The notes: a model not told the origin generated them from the letters alone. A stretch of 64,000 bases of DNA from Mycobacteroides saopaulense (GCF_001456355.1 NZ_CP010271.1:4154001-4218000), one strand, 5' to 3'. Shown: positions 36,849 to 46,713, numbered from the stretch's first letter. A program made the numbers and translations.

Positions 36849-38315
36849 ATGCATCCCGGCACAGTGTCTACCCCCCTGTCGGCCAGCACGTCGGTGGTCG
36901 CCAGCGCCCTTACCCACCAAGATCAGGCGGGGCACGGCCCCACCTTCGCCGTCGTGGACCCCGCGACCGAGGAGGTGCTGGCCGACGTCGCCGACATGGA
37001 CGGTTCCGCCGCGGTCGCCGCGCTGGACAATGCCGCTGCCGCGCAGCGGTCCTGGGCCGCAACGACCCCGCAGCAGCGTTCCGACGTGCTGATGCGCGCC
37101 TACACGCTGATGATCCAGCGCACCGAAGACCTGGCCCTGCTCATGACCCTGGAAATGGGCAAGCCGCTGGCCGAATCGCGCGGCGAAGTCGCCTATGCGG
37201 CAGAGTTTTTCCGCTGGTTTGCGGCAGAAGCGGTGCGTCTGGACGGAGGCGTGATGCTGGCGCCCGACGGCCAGTCCCGGCTGATCGTGACGCACCGGCC
37301 GGTGGGAACGTGCCTACTGATCACCCCGTGGAACTTCCCACTGGCCATGGGGACCCGCAAGATCGGCCCCGCGCTGGCCGCGGGCTGTACCTGCCTGGTC
37401 AAGCCGGCCGAACAGACACCGCTGTCGATGCTCGCCCTCCTGGGCATTCTGCGTGAGGCAGGAGTGCCCGACGGAGTGGTATCTGTCGTCACCACCTCAC
37501 ACCCGGGATCCACCATGGCGCCACTGCTTGCCGATCCCCGGGTCCGCAAGCTCTCCTTCACCGGGTCCACCGAGGTCGGCCGCCATCTGCTGGCGCAGTG
37601 CGCCCCTACCGTCAAACGCACCTCCATGGAGTTGGGCGGTAACGCGCCGTTCATCGTCTTCGACGACGTCGACCCTGACGAGGCCGCCGCCGGCGCGCTG
37701 ATCGCGAAAATGCGCAATATCGGCCAAGCCTGTACCGCCGCCAACAGAATCTACGTGCAACGCGGCATCGCAGGAGCATTCACCGAGGCACTCACCGCGA
37801 AACTCGGCGCACTTCGGGTGGGACCCGGCACCGAGCCCGGGGTGGACGTGGGGCCGCTGATCGACCCCGACGCCGTGGCCAAGGCCGACCGACTGGTCAC
37901 CGACGCCCGGAAGCGCGGGGCCACAGTGCGACTGGGTGGAGAGGTGCCCGACGGCACCGGATACTTCTATCCTCCATCCGTGCTCACCGACGTGCCCGAT
38001 GACAGCGACATGATGCGCACCGAGATCTTCGCCCCGGTCGCGGCGATAGCGAGTTTCGAGACGGAGGCGGAAGTGATCGCGCGTGCCAACGACTCTGAAT
38101 TCGGTTTGGTGGCATACCTGTACACCAACGATGCCCGACGCGGATGGCGGGTTTCCGAAGCGCTGGAGAGTGGCATGGTGGGCCTGAATCGGCCCGTCGT
38201 ATCCACACCTGCCGCCCCCTTCGGCGGGGTGAAACAGTCCGGGATCGGGCGCGAAGGCGGTTTCGCGGGAATCGAGGAGTTCACCGAGACCAAGTACATC
38301 GGCGCCGCCGTATGA
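36849..38315 (+). CDS. NAD(P)-dependent aldehyde dehydrogenase (succinate-semialdehyde type)
   Basis: A 488-residue ALDH. The motifs LITPWNFPLAM, FTGSTEVG, MELGGNAPF with the general-base Glu, and NIGQACTAANR with the catalytic Cys are present. The GKPLAESRGEVAYAAEF stretch is typical of GabD-like semialdehyde dehydrogenases. It would oxidise the semialdehyde from the divergent aminotransferase. It overlaps the next gene by 4 nt. Confidence 0.9.
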   Translation: MHPGTVSTPLSASTSVVASALTHQDQAGHGPTFAVVDPATEEVLADVADMDGSAAVAALDNAAAAQRSWAATTPQQRSDVLMRAYTLMIQRTEDLALLMTLEMGKPLAESRGEVAYAAEFFRWFAAEAVRLDGGVMLAPDGQSRLIVTHRPVGTCLLITPWNFPLAMGTRKIGPALAAGCTCLVKPAEQTPLSMLALLGILREAGVPDGVVSVVTTSHPGSTMAPLLADPRVRKLSFTGSTEVGRHLLAQCAPTVKRTSMELGGNAPFIVFDDVDPDEAAAGALIAKMRNIGQACTAANRIYVQRGIAGAFTEALTAKLGALRVGPGTEPGVDVGPLIDPDAVAKADRLVTDARKRGATVRLGGEVPDGTGYFYPPSVLTDVPDDSDMMRTEIFAPVAAIASFETEAEVIARANDSEFGLVAYLYTNDARRGWRVSEALESGMVGLNRPVVSTPAAPFGGVKQSGIGREGGFAGIEEFTETKYIGAAV

Positions 38316-39364
38316 GCGCGCGAATGCGGGTGGCCACCATTCCGGGCGACGGCATCGGTGTCGACGTCACCAGGGAGGCGGTCAAGGTGATGGACGCCGC
38401 CACCGGTGGCCGCATCGAATGGACCGAATTCGATTATTCCTGTGAGAGATACGCCAAGACTGGCGCCATGATGCCGGTCGACGCGCCGGAGACGCTCGCG
38501 GGGTTCGATGCGATTCTGCTCGGGGCCGTGGGATACCCGGGTGTTCCCGACGACGTGTCGCTGTGGGGTCTACTGATCCCCTTGCGGCGCGCGTTCAACC
38601 AGTACGTCAACCTACGACCGGTGCGCCTGTTGCCGGGCATCGCCTCACCCCTGGCCGGAATGCCCGCAGACGCCCTCTCCATGGTCATCGTGCGCGAGAA
38701 CACCGAGGGTGAGTACTCGCCCATCGGCGGCGTCCACAATCGCGGCAGCCAGAACGAATTCGCGCTCCAGGAATCCGTTTTCACCCGCATCGGATGTGAA
38801 CGCATCATCAGGTACGCGTTCGAACTCGCGGCCTCGGCGGGCTTTCGGGTCTGCTCGGCAACCAAATCGAACGGCATCATCCATTCAATGCCGTACTGGG
38901 ACAGCATCTTCAACCAGATAGCGGCCGAATACCCGACGATTCCTTCCGTGTCCATGCATGTCGATGCGTTGGCCGCACGGATGGTCAGCGATCCCGGCAG
39001 CCTCGACGTCATCGTCGCCTCCAACCTCTTCGGCGACATCCTTTCCGATCTGGCGGCCGCCGTCACCGGCGGGCTCGGCCTGGCCGCATCCGGAAACATC
39101 AACCCCGAACGCACAGCGATCTCCATGTTCGAGTCGGTGCACGGATCGGCCCCGGATATCGCCGGACAGGGCATCGCCAATCCCGTCGCACAGATACTCG
39201 CCGGTGCCATGCTTCTCGATCACCTGAACGAGTCCGGCGCGGCCGACAAGATCCGCCTCGCCGTCGACCAGGTCCTGAGGGAAGGGCGCGTCCGTACTCC
39301 CGACCTCGGGGGCACCAACACGACCGAACAACTTGGCACGGCAATCGCAGAAACCGCTCGGTGA
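38312..39364 (+). CDS. Tartrate/isopropylmalate dehydrogenase-family enzyme
   Basis: A 350-residue beta-decarboxylating dehydrogenase. IPGDGIGVDVT, RENTEGEYSPIGG, ATKSNGIIHS and NLFGDILSDLAA are the family signature; EGEY-S rather than an isocitrate- or isopropylmalate-specific loop points to tartrate dehydrogenase/decarboxylase or D-malate dehydrogenase. It oxidises and decarboxylates a 2-hydroxy diacid with NAD. The ATG at 38312 overlaps the ALDH stop (ATGA). Confidence 0.85.
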   Translation: MSARMRVATIPGDGIGVDVTREAVKVMDAATGGRIEWTEFDYSCERYAKTGAMMPVDAPETLAGFDAILLGAVGYPGVPDDVSLWGLLIPLRRAFNQYVNLRPVRLLPGIASPLAGMPADALSMVIVRENTEGEYSPIGGVHNRGSQNEFALQESVFTRIGCERIIRYAFELAASAGFRVCSATKSNGIIHSMPYWDSIFNQIAAEYPTIPSVSMHVDALAARMVSDPGSLDVIVASNLFGDILSDLAAAVTGGLGLAASGNINPERTAISMFESVHGSAPDIAGQGIANPVAQILAGAMLLDHLNESGAADKIRLAVDQVLREGRVRTPDLGGTNTTEQLGTAIAETAR

Positions 39365-39386
39365 TCTTGAATTAACTGACGACATC

Positions 39387-39402
39387 AGTGACTTGTGTCA
39401 CT
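39387..39402. promoter_or_regulatory. CRP-type palindrome upstream of the Sdh1 operon
   Basis: AGTGAC-TTGT-GTCACT, a perfect 16-bp palindrome containing the CRP core GTGA-N6-TCAC. It lies about 73 nt before the first gene of the operon. This suggests cAMP-receptor-protein control of succinate dehydrogenase. Confidence 0.75.
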
Positions 39403-39474
39403 TTCGGTTCGGCTGTCCTGGCAAGATGGTTGTCGTAGCCTGTGATCCACGACACCTTCAGCCCAAGGAGTCCG

Positions 39475-39747
39475 ATGTCGACGAAGACGGAGCTCACCGA
39501 GCTCAACCAAGCACTTGGCAGCCTGCGCCGCTGTGTCCACTCTCTGCAATCTCGTTATGGCGACCTGCCGGCCGTGCGCCGGATCGTCAACGACGTAGAG
39601 CGGCTGGACATCGACGCCGCTGACCTGGACCTCGCGCCGCACGAGCACCGGCTCGCCAGCAACGAGAAGATCCAGATCCCCGACACCGAGTACGACCGGG
39701 AGTTCTGGGGCGACATCGACGACGAAGGAGTTGGTGGCTACAGATGA
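39475..39747 (+). CDS. Small conserved protein of the Sdh1 operon (Rv0250c-like)
   Basis: A 90-residue acidic, mostly helical protein with no cofactor motif. It starts at the ATG at 39475 behind AAGGAG. It overlaps sdhC by 4 nt. Its homologue Rv0250c occupies the same place in M. tuberculosis. Function unknown; cotranscription suggests an accessory or assembly role in succinate dehydrogenase. Confidence 0.85.
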   Translation: MSTKTELTELNQALGSLRRCVHSLQSRYGDLPAVRRIVNDVERLDIDAADLDLAPHEHRLASNEKIQIPDTEYDREFWGDIDDEGVGGYR

Positions 39748-40553
39748 GTCAAGCCACCGGGGTCTTCTCGCCTTCGCGTGCCCACATTCCGGAGCGCACA
39801 CTGCGCACCGACAAGTGGTGGCTCGCACCGCTACTCACCAACCTCGGCCTGGCGACGTTCGTCATCTATGCCACCGTGCGGGCCTTCTGGGGTAGCGCGT
39901 ACTGGGTGCCGCAGTATCACTACCTGACACCGTTCTATTCGCCGTGTGTCAGCACCGCGTGCGCCCCCGGGGCCAGCCATTTCGGACATTGGGTGGGCGA
40001 GCTGCCCTGGTTCATCCCGATGGCATTCATCTCGCTGCCATTCCTGCTGGCCTTCCGGTTGACCTGCTATTACTACCGCAAGGCCTACTACCGATCGGTC
40101 TGGCAGTCACCGACGGCGTGCGCGGTCGCCGAACCTCACGCGAAGTACTCCGGTGAAACGAAGCTGCCGCTGATCATGCAGAACATCCACCGCTACTTCT
40201 TCTATGCCGCGGCGCTCATCTCTGTCGTCAACACCTACGACGCCATCGTCGCCTTCCACTCCGAGGAAACCGGCGGCTTCGGGTTCGGGCTGGGCAACGT
40301 GATCCTGGTGACCAACGTGGTTCTGCTCTGGGTGTACACGTTGTCCTGCCACTCCTGCCGCCACGTCACCGGTGGGCGACTCAAGCATTTCTCCAAACAT
40401 CCTGTCCGATATTGGATCTGGACCCAGGTCAGCAAGCTGAACACCCGGCACATGCTGTTCGCCTGGATCACCCTGGGCACTCTGATCCTCACCGACCTGT
40501 ACGTCATGCTCGTGGCCAGCGGGACCATCTCCGACCTGAGATTCGTTGGTTAG
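39744..40553 (+). CDS. sdhC: Succinate dehydrogenase 1 membrane anchor (Rv0249c-like)
   Basis: A 269-residue membrane protein with about five hydrophobic segments and several conserved histidines (HYLTPFYSP, NIHRYFFY, CHSCRHVTGG, KHPVRYW). It anchors the flavoprotein and iron-sulfur subunits and binds quinone. There is no separate sdhD gene, as is usual for the Sdh1 type. Coupled to the small gene before it by ATGA. Confidence 0.88.
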   Translation: MSQATGVFSPSRAHIPERTLRTDKWWLAPLLTNLGLATFVIYATVRAFWGSAYWVPQYHYLTPFYSPCVSTACAPGASHFGHWVGELPWFIPMAFISLPFLLAFRLTCYYYRKAYYRSVWQSPTACAVAEPHAKYSGETKLPLIMQNIHRYFFYAAALISVVNTYDAIVAFHSEETGGFGFGLGNVILVTNVVLLWVYTLSCHSCRHVTGGRLKHFSKHPVRYWIWTQVSKLNTRHMLFAWITLGTLILTDLYVMLVASGTISDLRFVG

Positions 40554-40599
40554 CAATCAAAGTCATATCCACATCCGCCAAACACACTGGGGTTAATTA

Positions 40600-42513
40600 A
40601 TGGCTGAACTCGAACGGCACCAATACGACGTGGTCGTGATCGGTGCCGGCGGCGCCGGCCTGCGCGCCGTCATCGAGGCACGCGAGCAGGGCTTCAAGGT
40701 CGCGGTGGTCTGCAAGTCACTGTTCGGCAAGGCGCACACCGTGATGGCCGAGGGCGGCTGCGCGGCGTCGATGGGCAACGCCAACGACAAGGACAGCTGG
40801 CAGGTGCATTTCGGTGACACCATGCGCGGCGGCAAGTTCCTCAACAACTGGCGGATGGCTGAGTTGCACGCTCGGGAGGCGCCGGACCGGGTCTGGGAGC
40901 TGGAAACCTACGGCGCGTTGTTCGACAGGACCAAGGACGGCCGGATCAGTCAGCGCAACTTCGGCGGCCACACCTATCCGCGGCTCGCGCACGTCGGTGA
41001 CCGCACCGGTCTGGAGATCATCCGCACCATGCAGCAGAAGATCGTCTCGCTGCAGCAGGAGGACTTCGCCGAGACCGGCGACTACGAGGCGCGCATCAAG
41101 ATCTTCGCCGAATGCACGGTCACCGACCTGCTCTTGGACGGTGACCGCATCTCCGGCGCGTTCGGATATTGGCGAGAGAGCGGCCGTTTCATCCTGTTCG
41201 AGGCTCCCGCCGTGGTCTTGGCGACGGGCGGAATCGGCAAGTCGTTCAAGGTGTCGTCGAACTCCTGGGAGTACACCGGCGACGGACATGCGCTGGCGCT
41301 GCGCGCCGGCGGGACGCTGATCAACATGGAGTTCATCCAGTTTCACCCGACGGGCATGGTCTGGCCGCCCTCGGTCAAGGGCATCCTGGTCACCGAGGGC
41401 GTGCGCGGCGACGGCGGTGTGCTCAAGAACTCCGAGGGCAAGCGGTTCATGTTCGACTACATCCCCTCGGTGTTCAAGGGGCAGTACGCCGAAACCGAGG
41501 AAGAAGCCGACCAGTGGCTCAAGGACAACGACTCCGCGCGCCGCACCCCCGACCTGCTGCCGCGCGACGAGGTCGCCCGGGCCATCAACGCCGAGGTCAA
41601 GGCGGGCCGCGGTACCCCGCACGGTGGCGTGTACCTGGACATCGCCTCGCGTATCCCCACCGAGGAGATCAAGAAGCGACTGCCGTCGATGTACCACCAG
41701 TTCAAAGAGCTGGCCGAGGTCGACATCACCAAGGACGACATGGAAGTCGGTCCGACCTGTCACTACGTGATGGGTGGCATCGAGGTCGATCCCGACAGCG
41801 GGGCCGCGACGGTGCCCGGCCTCTTCGCGGCCGGTGAATGCTCCGGCGGCATGCACGGGTCAAATCGGTTGGGCGGCAACTCCCTTTCCGACCTGCTGGT
41901 GTTCGGGCGCCGCGCCGGCCTGGGGGCTGCCGACTACGTCAAGGGACTCACCTCTCGCCCACAGATCACCGAGGCCGACGTCGACAAGGCCGCCGCGCTG
42001 GCGCTGGCGCCCTTCGGCGACCCGGCGGCCGAGGGTGCCGAAAATCCGTACACCCTGCACACCGACTTGCAGCAGGCCATGAACGACCTCGTCGGCATCA
42101 TCCGCACGGACGTGGAGGTCCAGGAGGCGATCAATCGCCTGAACGAGCTCAAGGAGCGCTTCAAACACGTTGCGGTGGAGGGGCACCGGCAGTTCAACCC
42201 GGGCTGGCACCTGGCCATCGACATGCGCAACATGCTGCTGGTCAGTGAGTGCGTGGCCAAGGCTGCACTGCTGCGCACCGAGAGCCGAGGCGGGCACACC
42301 CGCGATGACCATCCCGACATGGATGCCACTTGGCGCAAGACCCTGCTGGTGTGCAGCACCACCGGCGGCGATCCGGCGGTGCCCGATGTACTCGTCACAC
42401 CCGAGCCGCAGATCCCCTTACGCCCAGATCTTTTGGAACTTTTCGAGATCAGCGAGCTGGAAAAGTACTTCACGCCCGAAGAACTGGCGGACCACCCAGG
42501 AAGGAAGTCCTGA
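40600..42513 (+). CDS. sdhA: Succinate dehydrogenase/fumarate reductase flavoprotein subunit
   Basis: A 637-residue flavoprotein. GAGGAG (residues 15-20) binds FAD and His46 in AHTVMAEGG is at the covalent FAD position. HPTGM and the arginine-containing substrate loop (GECSGGMHGSNRLGGNS) follow. It oxidises succinate to fumarate. It is 46 nt after sdhC and 2 nt before sdhB, matching Rv0248c. Confidence 0.95.
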   Translation: MAELERHQYDVVVIGAGGAGLRAVIEAREQGFKVAVVCKSLFGKAHTVMAEGGCAASMGNANDKDSWQVHFGDTMRGGKFLNNWRMAELHAREAPDRVWELETYGALFDRTKDGRISQRNFGGHTYPRLAHVGDRTGLEIIRTMQQKIVSLQQEDFAETGDYEARIKIFAECTVTDLLLDGDRISGAFGYWRESGRFILFEAPAVVLATGGIGKSFKVSSNSWEYTGDGHALALRAGGTLINMEFIQFHPTGMVWPPSVKGILVTEGVRGDGGVLKNSEGKRFMFDYIPSVFKGQYAETEEEADQWLKDNDSARRTPDLLPRDEVARAINAEVKAGRGTPHGGVYLDIASRIPTEEIKKRLPSMYHQFKELAEVDITKDDMEVGPTCHYVMGGIEVDPDSGAATVPGLFAAGECSGGMHGSNRLGGNSLSDLLVFGRRAGLGAADYVKGLTSRPQITEADVDKAAALALAPFGDPAAEGAENPYTLHTDLQQAMNDLVGIIRTDVEVQEAINRLNELKERFKHVAVEGHRQFNPGWHLAIDMRNMLLVSECVAKAALLRTESRGGHTRDDHPDMDATWRKTLLVCSTTGGDPAVPDVLVTPEPQIPLRPDLLELFEISELEKYFTPEELADHPGRKS

Positions 42514-42514
42514 C

Positions 42515-43261
42515 GTGAGCTACGACGCGCACCTCCGGGTCTGGCGAGGCGACGACGACGGCGGTGAGCTCATCGACTACACCGTTCCGGTGAGCGAGGG
42601 CGAGGTGGTGCTCGACATCATCCACCGCATCCAGGCCACCCAGGCCTCGGACCTGGCGGTGCGCTGGAACTGCAAGGCCGGCAAGTGCGGCTCCTGCTCG
42701 GCCGAGATCAACGGCCGGCCCCGGTTGATGTGCATGACCCGGATGTCGACGTTCGACGAGTCCGAGACCGTCACCGTGACACCGCTTCGCGCCTTTCCCG
42801 TGATCCGCGACTTGGTCACCGATGTGTCGTTCAACTACCAAAAGGCCAGGGAAGTCCAGTCGTTCACGCCTCCCGAGAACCTGAAGCCGGGCGAGTACCG
42901 GATGCAGCAAGAGGACGTGGAACGGTCGCAGGAATTCCGCAAATGCATCGAATGCTTCTTGTGCCAGAACACCTGCCACGCGGTGCGCGATCACGAAGAG
43001 AACAAGAAGGCCTTCGCCGGGCCGCGCTACCTGATGCGCGTGGCCGAACTCGAAATGCATCCGCTCGATGTCGCCGACCGGCGCGAAGTGGCGCAGGAGG
43101 AACTTGGCCTGGGCTATTGCAACATCACCAAATGCTGCACCGAGGTATGCCCCGAGGGCATCCACATCACCGACAATGCGCTGATCCCGATGAAAGAACG
43201 CGTCGCCGATCGCAAGTACGACCCGATCGTGTGGTTGGGCAACAAGCTATTTCGCCGTTAG
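42515..43261 (+). CDS. sdhB: Succinate dehydrogenase iron-sulfur subunit
   Basis: A 248-residue protein. The [2Fe-2S] cysteines are Cys53, Cys58, Cys61 and Cys73. The C-terminal half has CIECFLCQNTC and CTEVCPEGIHITD for the [4Fe-4S] and [3Fe-4S] clusters. It passes electrons from SdhA to quinone. AGGAAGG supports the GTG at 42515. Matches Rv0247c. Confidence 0.95.
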   Translation: MSYDAHLRVWRGDDDGGELIDYTVPVSEGEVVLDIIHRIQATQASDLAVRWNCKAGKCGSCSAEINGRPRLMCMTRMSTFDESETVTVTPLRAFPVIRDLVTDVSFNYQKAREVQSFTPPENLKPGEYRMQQEDVERSQEFRKCIECFLCQNTCHAVRDHEENKKAFAGPRYLMRVAELEMHPLDVADRREVAQEELGLGYCNITKCCTEVCPEGIHITDNALIPMKERVADRKYDPIVWLGNKLFRR

Positions 43262-43274
43262 CTAGGTTGTCGCG

Positions 43275-43883
43275 ATGGAAACCTGGCTGGTCATCGTCAT
43301 CTCCATTGCCGTTCTGGCAGCGGCGGGCGCCCTTGCGGGCCTGATCCTGCTGGCGATTCTGGCCGCGGGCGGCATCTCCGCAGCGCGATTCAACCTCACC
43401 CCGGTGGCGGCCGACCAACTGCGCGAGTACCTGGACTCCGAGGCCTCCTTCGCACTCTCGGTGCAGCGTGACTTCTTCAACCCTCCCGAGCAGGTGTTCA
43501 AGGCACTTCTGGACGAGCGATTCATGAGCTGGACCCCCTTCACCAGGGGCGTGGACTACGCCGGTACGGCCCTGCGCGACGTGGGGACCAAGCGCGCACT
43601 GGTCAATACCTTCGTCGTGCTGGCCGAGCAGATCGTCGTCAACGAGCCCGGGTACGCGCTGGGTGTCACCGCGACCGCGTGCTCTGTTCCGCTGGTGCTC
43701 GACTCGGCCGCAGAGGTCTTTGAGGTGGCCGACAACGGAACCGGCGGCACGCGGCTCACCTGGCATGTGGGGGGCACCCCCCAGTGGGTGGGTTGGCTCC
43801 CGCTGCGTCTGGGTGCACCCCTCGTGCGTCCCATCGCCAAATGGCAGCTCGGCAAGCTCCGTTCGATCATCGGGCACCGCTGA
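43275..43883 (+). CDS. SRPBCC-fold protein with N-terminal membrane anchor
   Basis: A 202-residue protein: one long hydrophobic segment (about residues 4-34), then a polyketide-cyclase/SRPBCC-like domain (FFNPPEQVFKALLD, GGTRLTWHVGG). The ligand is unknown. It starts 13 nt after sdhB, so it may be read through from the Sdh operon. Confidence 0.7.
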   Translation: METWLVIVISIAVLAAAGALAGLILLAILAAGGISAARFNLTPVAADQLREYLDSEASFALSVQRDFFNPPEQVFKALLDERFMSWTPFTRGVDYAGTALRDVGTKRALVNTFVVLAEQIVVNEPGYALGVTATACSVPLVLDSAAEVFEVADNGTGGTRLTWHVGGTPQWVGWLPLRLGAPLVRPIAKWQLGKLRSIIGHR

Positions 43884-43957
43884 GCTCCAAGTAGTCGGCC
43901 AGGACTTTGTGACTGGTTGCCAATGCCCATTACTGGCGATGCGGGCAGCATCGGAAT

Positions 43958-44113
43958 ATGGGTGACACCGTGAGCGTCGCGGATATCCGTACCGCGATCA
44001 AAGAACTCTCGTTACGTGCCGATCTCGCCGAGCGCGAAGGTCGCGACGACGATGCACGGGAGATTCGCGATCGCGTCCGTGCGTACCAAGAAGAGCTCGC
44101 CAAGCGCCCCTAG
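43958..44113 (+). CDS. Small charged helical protein (51 residues)
   Basis: An ATG-to-TAG reading frame of 51 residues, rich in Arg, Glu and Asp with a single helix-forming stretch (IRTAIKELSLRADLAERE). Codon third positions are largely G/C. I find no family. A GTG four codons in is an alternative start. It sits between the SRPBCC gene and the ArsR gene. Confidence 0.55.
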   Translation: MGDTVSVADIRTAIKELSLRADLAEREGRDDDAREIRDRVRAYQEELAKRP

Positions 44114-44158
44114 GCTGCCCCGCCCCGGGACGCAGTTTTTACAGCTGCCCTATATGTA

Positions 44159-44180
44159 ATTGCATCTATATAGATGTAAT
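44159..44180. promoter_or_regulatory. Near-perfect 22-bp palindrome, candidate ArsR operator
   Basis: ATTGCATCTAT-ATAGATGTAAT: 10 of 11 base pairs are symmetrical. It ends 14 nt before the ArsR gene and overlaps its probable promoter, which fits autorepression. Confidence 0.75.
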
Positions 44181-44194
44181 GCGATACTCGAAGT

Positions 44195-44461
44195 ATGGAC
44201 GCCTTCGAAGCGGTCGCCGAACCCAACCGACGGATCCTGCTCGATGCGCTGGCGGGTGGCGAATGGACCGCCGGGGACCTCGTTGCGACACTGCCCGGCC
44301 TCACACAACCCACCGTCTCGCGGCATCTGCGCGTATTGCGTGAGGTGGGGATGGTCGACGTCAGGGCGGACGCACAACGGCGGATTTACGCGCTGCGAGC
44401 GGACGGCCTGATCCCGATCGATCAGTGGATCGACCCGTACCGGCACTTCTGGAACGGGTGA
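44195..44461 (+). CDS. ArsR-family regulator
   Basis: An 88-residue single-domain winged-helix regulator (PNRRILLDALAGGEWTAGDL, QPTVSRHLRVLREVGMV). It has no obvious cysteine metal site, so it is probably not a metal sensor. It ends only 8 nt from the convergent HxlR-type gene. It likely binds the palindrome at 44159-44180. Confidence 0.88.
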   Translation: MDAFEAVAEPNRRILLDALAGGEWTAGDLVATLPGLTQPTVSRHLRVLREVGMVDVRADAQRRIYALRADGLIPIDQWIDPYRHFWNG

Positions 44462-44469
44462 GCCCGGCC

Positions 44470-44946
44470 TCAGCCAGCCGCGGGACGGGCGAAGCGAACC
44501 TCAATTCCGTCCGCCGACACTGCCTGACCAGGCTGCGAGGTCACCTCGACCCCGATTTCCCGACCGGTCTTCTTGTCGATCAACGTCAACGGCTTACGGC
44601 CGTCCTGTAGGTACTCGTCCCCCCACTTGAGCAGGGCCAACAGCACAGGAAGCAGATCCTCACCCATTCGCGTCAAGACATACCCGTCACGCTCGCGTTG
44701 ACCCGGCTCCCGATAAGGCACCTTCTCGACGACGCCCGCGGCTTCCAGCTGCTTGAGGGCGCGCGACACCGCGGGGGCCGATACCCCGATGCGGTCGGCG
44801 AATTCATCGAATTTCGTCGAACCATAGAAGCATTCGCGGACGATCAAGAATGCCGTCTTGGTGCCGAGCAGGTCCAGTGCCTTCCCGATAGAACACGCGT
44901 CGGTGTTCCAGCGGGACCGGTCCCGCAGTAGGCGCTCGAACTCCAT
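44470..44946 (-). CDS. HxlR-family winged-helix regulator
   Basis: A 158-residue regulator with CSIGKALDLLGTKTAFLIVRECFYGSTKFDEFADRIG, the HxlR signature, and APAVSRALKQLEAAGVVEKVPY. I prefer the ATG at 44946, with GAGGTGA 3-5 nt upstream; a GTG six nt further out is possible. It is divergent from an SDR, and two similar palindromes lie between them. It should repress that SDR operon, responding to an aromatic or electrophile. Confidence 0.88.
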   Translation of the reverse strand: MEFERLLRDRSRWNTDACSIGKALDLLGTKTAFLIVRECFYGSTKFDEFADRIGVSAPAVSRALKQLEAAGVVEKVPYREPGQRERDGYVLTRMGEDLLPVLLALLKWGDEYLQDGRKPLTLIDKKTGREIGVEVTSQPGQAVSADGIEVRFARPAAG

Positions 44947-44966
44947 GCTCACCTCGCCATTGTAAC

Positions 44967-45023
44967 TAACGCTTGCGTTATCCAGCTAGTCCGGCTAGCG
45001 TTCTGACTAACGTATTCGTTAGT
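44967..45023. promoter_or_regulatory. Two related palindromes between HxlR and SDR genes
   Basis: ACTAACG-CTTG-CGTTA (to 44980) and ACTAACG-TATT-CGTTAGT (45006-45023). Both use the half-site ACTAACG with a 4-nt spacer. They flank the divergent promoters and are the likely HxlR operators. Confidence 0.8.
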
Positions 45024-45035
45024 TAGGAGATGGGA

Positions 45036-45731
45036 ATGATCGAGAACAAGGTCGTGCTGGTCACCGGGGGACGCCGCGGGTTGGGTGCCGCCCTCGTCGA
45101 CGAGGCGCTGAGCCGGGGAGCACGCAAGGTCTACAGCACCGCACGGGCACCGTTCGAGGATTCCCGCGAGCAGGTGGTCACCAAACAACTCGAGGTTTCC
45201 TCCGAGGCTTCGGTCGCGACCCTGGCCCACGATCTGACCGATGTCGAGATCGTGATCAACAACGCCGGAGTGCTGCATCCCGACTCACTGCTCAGCGGCG
45301 ACTTCGACAAAATCGATGCGACGTTCCAGACCAACGTCTTTGGCCCATTGCGGGTCGTGCGGGCATTCGCGCCCATCCTCAAGGACAACGGCGGCGGCGC
45401 GATCGTGAACATCCATTCGGTGCTCTCCTGGTTGGGCGGCGCGGGTGCATACGGGGCGTCCAAGGCAGCCATCTGGTCGGTGACCAACACGCTGCGCCTG
45501 GAGCTGGAGGCACAGCACACCCACGTGCTGGGCGTGCACGCTGGATTCATCGACACCGACATGGTCACGGCGCTGCCCGTACCGAAGACACCGCCGGCGG
45601 TGATCGCGGCACGCATCATCGACGCGCTGGAGAAGGGCGACAACGAGGTGCTGACCGACGAACTCACCGTCCAGATCAAGTCTCAGCTGGCGGGCCCGGT
45701 GGAGAACCTCGCCTACCGCCCAGGCCACTGA
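45036..45731 (+). CDS. Short-chain dehydrogenase
   Basis: A 231-residue SDR with VLVTGGRRGLG, NNAG, SVLSWLGG and YGASK. AGGAG lies 6 nt before the ATG at 45036; an earlier ATG at 45030 abuts the Shine-Dalgarno and is less likely. It is divergent from the HxlR-type regulator and followed 34 nt later by a tautomerase-family gene. Confidence 0.88.
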   Translation: MIENKVVLVTGGRRGLGAALVDEALSRGARKVYSTARAPFEDSREQVVTKQLEVSSEASVATLAHDLTDVEIVINNAGVLHPDSLLSGDFDKIDATFQTNVFGPLRVVRAFAPILKDNGGGAIVNIHSVLSWLGGAGAYGASKAAIWSVTNTLRLELEAQHTHVLGVHAGFIDTDMVTALPVPKTPPAVIAARIIDALEKGDNEVLTDELTVQIKSQLAGPVENLAYRPGH

Positions 45732-45765
45732 CCACTACCCGGCCAAACGAACCCAAGGACCCGAC

Positions 45766-46694
<929 letters not shown>

Positions 46695-46713
46695 TCACCT
46701 CTAGTCTTGCTTC

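Noticed and set aside
36716..37456. Open frame overlapping the aminotransferase start and ALDH
   Set aside because: Arg/Gly-rich shadow with no motif; crosses the operator and both true genes.
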